From positions 1 through 7,438 of the forward strand of contig QGUH01000153.1 in NCBI GenBank assembly GCA_003242355.1: a stretch of DNA of 7,438 bases, written 5' to 3'. This DNA is from Pseudomonadota bacterium. Lineage in GTDB: Bacteria; Myxococcota_A; Polyangia; Polyangiales; Polyangiaceae. Positions 5,720 to 7,438 of this stretch are shown here, piece by piece. Below the pieces are notes generated by a model, which saw nothing but the letters and a program-made list of their open reading frames with translations, made no database searches and was not told the origin of the DNA. Position numbers and translations under genes: made by a program. Each line of letters starts with the position of its first letter. The first letter of the stretch is position 1.

Positions 5720-5728
5720 CCCGCCCCC

Positions 5729-6868
5729 ATGGGACGCTTTCCCTTCCCGCACAGCCAACGGCTCCCCCGATGCATCTACCCGCGCGCTGCGAACCACGAG
5801 GACGTGCTGCGCGCGTTTCGCCGGTTTCGCGCCGAGATCGTGACCGCCGAGGGAGCCTGCGGTTTCCTCCGGACCCGCCGCCCCGACACGCCGGATGGGG
5901 TGGCAAACTCGACCGTTTCCGAGGGCATCGCGTACGGCATGATCATCGCCGTCATGATGGACGATCAGCCCCTCTTCGACGGGCTGCTCGGGTACGCGCG
6001 ACGCTGGTTCAACGCGCACGGGCTGATGGACTGGTACATCGCGCCCGATGGCTCGCGCGCGCTCGGCACCGGCGCCGCGACCGACGCCGACGAGGACATG
6101 GCGTGGGCGCTCGTGATGGCGCACCGCCAATGGGGCGGGCGCGGCGCGTTCGACGAGGACTACCTGAGCCAGGCCGCACGCCTCATCGATCGCATCTGGG
6201 AGTACGAGGTCGACCACGGCGAGCGCGCCGGCATGCTCCTGCCGGGCGACGATTGGCGAGGGCGCAACGTGTTCAACCCCTCCTATTTCGCGCCGCATCA
6301 GTACCGGCTCTTCGGGGAAGTCACGGGCAACACGGCGGGCTGGCAGCACGTGATCGATCGCGGCTACGCCATCGTGGAGCGGAGCCTGAACGCGGAGAAC
6401 GGAAACCGAGACAACGGGCTCGTGCCGGCTTGGTGCACCGAAGAAGGCGTGCCCGTCGAAGCCTTCCCGGGTGCAATGACGAATTACCAGTACGACTCGG
6501 CGCGCCTGCCGTTCCGAATCGGGCAGGATTTCGCGTATCACGGTGAACCGCGCGCCCGCGCGTACCTTTCGCGCACGAGCGCCTTCTTCGCCGCGATCGG
6601 CGCCGACTCCATCGTGGACGGCTACACGCTCTCGGGCGAGCCCGCGCCCGACCCCAGGGCAGCGCAACCCAACCCGGGCTCCGCCGTCTTCGTGGGGTGC
6701 GCCGCCGTCGGCGCCATGCACGACCCGCGTTACCAGGCGTTCGTCGACGCCGCCTACGAACGGGTGAAAACCGGGGAGCTGCTGGCCCGCAGCCGCTACT
6801 ACAACCACTGCTGGACCGTGCTCTCGCTGCTGATGCTGACCGGCAACCTCGTGGAGTTTCCCGAGTGA
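5729..6868 (+). CDS. Glycoside hydrolase family 8 (endoglucanase/chitosanase-like)
   Basis: This 379-aa protein has an (alpha/alpha)6-type GH8 domain over nearly its whole length. ATDADEDMAWALVMAHRQW (117-135) fits the GH8 PROSITE pattern exactly. STVSEGIAYGM holds Glu65, matching the general acid of the family. YDSARLPFRIG holds Asp256, in the place of the catalytic base of the Asp-type (GH8a) members such as CelA. NPSYFAPHQYRLF (183-195) is also family-like. GH8 enzymes cut beta-1,4 glucans, chitosan or xylan by inversion; the substrate cannot be told here. Most are secreted, but this one begins directly with the domain (MGRFPFPHSQ) and has no signal peptide or linker. The ATG is chosen because nothing coding-like precedes it in frame. 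There is no ribosome site, and a TACAAT box lies 9 nt upstream, so translation may be leaderless. Confidence 0.92.
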   Translation: MGRFPFPHSQRLPRCIYPRAANHEDVLRAFRRFRAEIVTAEGACGFLRTRRPDTPDGVANSTVSEGIAYGMIIAVMMDDQPLFDGLLGYARRWFNAHGLMDWYIAPDGSRALGTGAATDADEDMAWALVMAHRQWGGRGAFDEDYLSQAARLIDRIWEYEVDHGERAGMLLPGDDWRGRNVFNPSYFAPHQYRLFGEVTGNTAGWQHVIDRGYAIVERSLNAENGNRDNGLVPAWCTEEGVPVEAFPGAMTNYQYDSARLPFRIGQDFAYHGEPRARAYLSRTSAFFAAIGADSIVDGYTLSGEPAPDPRAAQPNPGSAVFVGCAAVGAMHDPRYQAFVDAAYERVKTGELLARSRYYNHCWTVLSLLMLTGNLVEFPE

Positions 6869-6870
6869 CG

Positions 6871-6889
6871 AGCCGCCACGCGGCGGGCT
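6871..6889 (+). terminator. Weak hairpin after the GH8 stop codon
   Basis: AGCCGCC pairs with GGCGG-g-CT around the loop ACGC, a 7-bp stem with one bulged G, starting 2 nt past the stop. Only two T follow, so it is a poor intrinsic terminator. Confidence 0.3.
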
Positions 6890-6911
6890 TCCGACGCGCA
6901 GGCACCTCGCG

Positions 6912-7106
6912 GCTTCCGGGCTCTGTGACGGTTCGAGGCTCGCAGAGATCGGCCCGCTCTCGCCCGTGGCGCTCGACCCACGACGGCCCCCATTCGAAGC
7001 TCCGGGGCGATGAGCTTCCGATACACCATGGGCTCTTGGCTCGCGCCTCCTTGGGGATCGGTCCGCTCCCGCCTGCGGCGCTCGACCCCCACGACGGCTC
7101 CCCCCA
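6912..7106. repeat. Degenerate direct repeat, two copies
   Basis: Copy A (about 6912-6991) and copy B (about 7014-7106) share the same blocks in the same order: GCTTCCG, GGGCTCT, GGCTCGC, then GATCGG(C/T)CCGCTC and GGCGCTCGACCC followed by ACGACGGC. The period is about 101-112 bp with small indels. Neither copy codes for a recognisable protein. It may be a decayed duplication or part of a dispersed repeat family. Confidence 0.55.
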
Positions 7107-7168
7107 TCCCGAGCACCAGTCAAGCGGGCTCCTGACGCACGTGCACGACGTGCCGTGGGGTCTCGGCG

Positions 7169-7194
7169 CACGGGCGTGGCACCGCCCGCCCGTG
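7169..7194. other. Stem-loop with 8-bp arms
   Basis: CACGGGCG (7169-7176) and CGCCCGTG (7187-7194) are perfectly complementary around a 10-nt loop. It lies just before a promoter-like pair. It could be a transcript end or a binding site; no T-tract follows directly. Confidence 0.4.
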
Positions 7195-7198
7195 GCCC

Positions 7199-7227
7199 TT
7201 GACCTGTTCGGAACGCCAGGGTACACG
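7199..7227 (+). promoter_or_regulatory. Promoter-like pair before the right-edge gene start
   Basis: TTGACC (7199-7204) and TACACG (7222-7227) are separated by 17 nt. The -35 box matches consensus at 5 of 6 positions and the -10 box at 3 of 6. It would give a leader of about 65 nt to the ATG at 7299. Confidence 0.35.
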
Positions 7228-7298
7228 CCGAGCGCTGGCACGTGCGCCCACGGCGCCCGCGCCGCGTCACGGAGTCCCCAGAACGGATCGCAGGGAAC

Positions 7299-7438
7299 AT
7301 GGCACAAGTCGAGAAGGCTTCGTCGAGTGGAGTTCGCTATCCTCTGCGCGCCATCTTGATCATGGGGGCGGCGGGGCCTTCTTTCCGCCCCAGGTCGTCA
7401 TCCCTTTCCTTGTTCTGATTCCCATGAATCCCCTGTTT
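7299..7438 (+). pseudogene. Possible start of a gene whose frame breaks near the window edge
   Basis: The ATG at 7299 opens a frame reading MAQVEKASSSGV and then RAILIMGAAG (residues 17-26) before an Arg/Ser-rich tail and a TGA at 7416-7418. The ILIMGAAG stretch has the look of a beta strand plus glycine turn and resembles, from memory, the N-terminus of cyclic 2,3-diphosphoglycerate synthetase-like proteins (usually MGAAGRDFHNFN). After MGAAG the similarity stops. This fits either a true frameshift or sequence errors at a contig end. A different frame (+2) stays open to the edge and reads QVVIPFLVLIP, so a shift is plausible. AGGGA sits only 2 nt before the ATG, too close for an ideal ribosome site. 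Low confidence in identity; moderate that some gene starts here. Confidence 0.3.

Larger units (their letters stand above)
6869..7298. other. 430-bp region without a convincing gene
   Basis: Open frames cross this stretch on both strands, but they are extensions or shadows with Arg/Pro-rich, unfamiliar translations. What it does hold: a weak hairpin right after the GH8 stop (6871-6889), a degenerate direct repeat (6912-6991 and 7014-7106), stem-loops at 6996-7018, 7137-7153 and 7169-7194, GCACGTGC twice 101 bp apart (7137 and 7238), and a promoter-like pair (7199-7227). Confidence 0.55.

Noticed and set aside
5264..5728. Upstream extension of GH8 to 5264
   Set aside because: This part is antisense to msrB, shows no signal peptide or domain, and starts far from any promoter-like site.
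5648..7300. Upstream extension of msrB to a 691-residue protein
   Set aside because: The added 550 residues are antisense to the GH8 gene and unfamiliar; MsrB has its normal length from the ATG at 5647.
6321..7307. Minus-strand open frames over the end of GH8 and the following gap
   Set aside because: Half is antisense to GH8; the rest has Arg/Ser/Pro-rich translation with no recognisable motif.
1..7438. CRISPR array, tRNA, rRNA, transposase or phage genes
   Set aside because: No regularly spaced repeats, no cloverleaf or rRNA-like stretches and no transposase or phage motifs were found by reading both strands.

Overview
The window is high-GC DNA with GC-rich third codon positions and long antisense ORFs. 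The gene types suggest a Gram-negative delta-proteobacterial lineage, most likely Myxococcota (Polyangiales/Sandaracinales-like): a lipoprotein-TonB-ExbB-ExbD-ExbD cluster, a proline-rich TonB, and a GH8 hydrolase with the PROSITE-type signature. This placement is inferred from gene content and composition; the window contains no rRNA or other marker gene.

Layout. (1) Positions 1-193 hold no gene. They contain a G/C homopolymer block (51-87), a GC hairpin (84-108) and a 17-bp stem-loop (141-177) just past the end of the first operon. (2) Positions 194-3527, minus strand, form a five-gene operon read from right to left: TPR lipoprotein, TonB, ExbB/TolQ, ExbD/TolR no. 1, ExbD/TolR no. 2. The genes are separated by 8 nt, 48 nt, a 4-nt overlap and 18 nt, so they are very probably co-transcribed. 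(3) Positions 3528-4056 are a 529-bp divergent non-coding region with several perfect inverted repeats. (4) Positions 4057-5082, plus strand, encode a fermentative D-lactate dehydrogenase very similar in motifs to E. coli LdhA. (5) msrB (5225-5647, minus) converges on ldhA. (6) A GH8 glycoside hydrolase (5729-6868, plus) diverges from msrB across 81 bp; it appears leaderless and has no signal peptide. (7) Positions 6869-7298 hold no convincing gene but contain a degenerate direct repeat, stem-loops and a promoter-like pair. (8) At 7299 a new plus-strand gene may begin; its frame breaks near the window edge.

How the genes work together. ExbB plus ExbD proteins form a proton-driven inner-membrane motor. 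TonB would carry the energy across the periplasm, and the TPR lipoprotein is a likely outer-membrane or periplasmic partner. One ExbB-type gene beside two different ExbD-type genes resembles the arrangement of the myxobacterial Agl gliding motor, but the TonB here suggests an energised transport or envelope-force role. The right-hand genes (ldhA, msrB, GH8) are separate metabolic or repair units with no evident functional link to the motor operon.

No clear new defence system, CRISPR array, tRNA, rRNA or transposon was found. The points most worth checking are the dual-ExbD/TonB/TPR operon, the leaderless signal-less GH8, and the broken gene start at the right edge. Both ends of the window may be contig-end sequence of lower quality.
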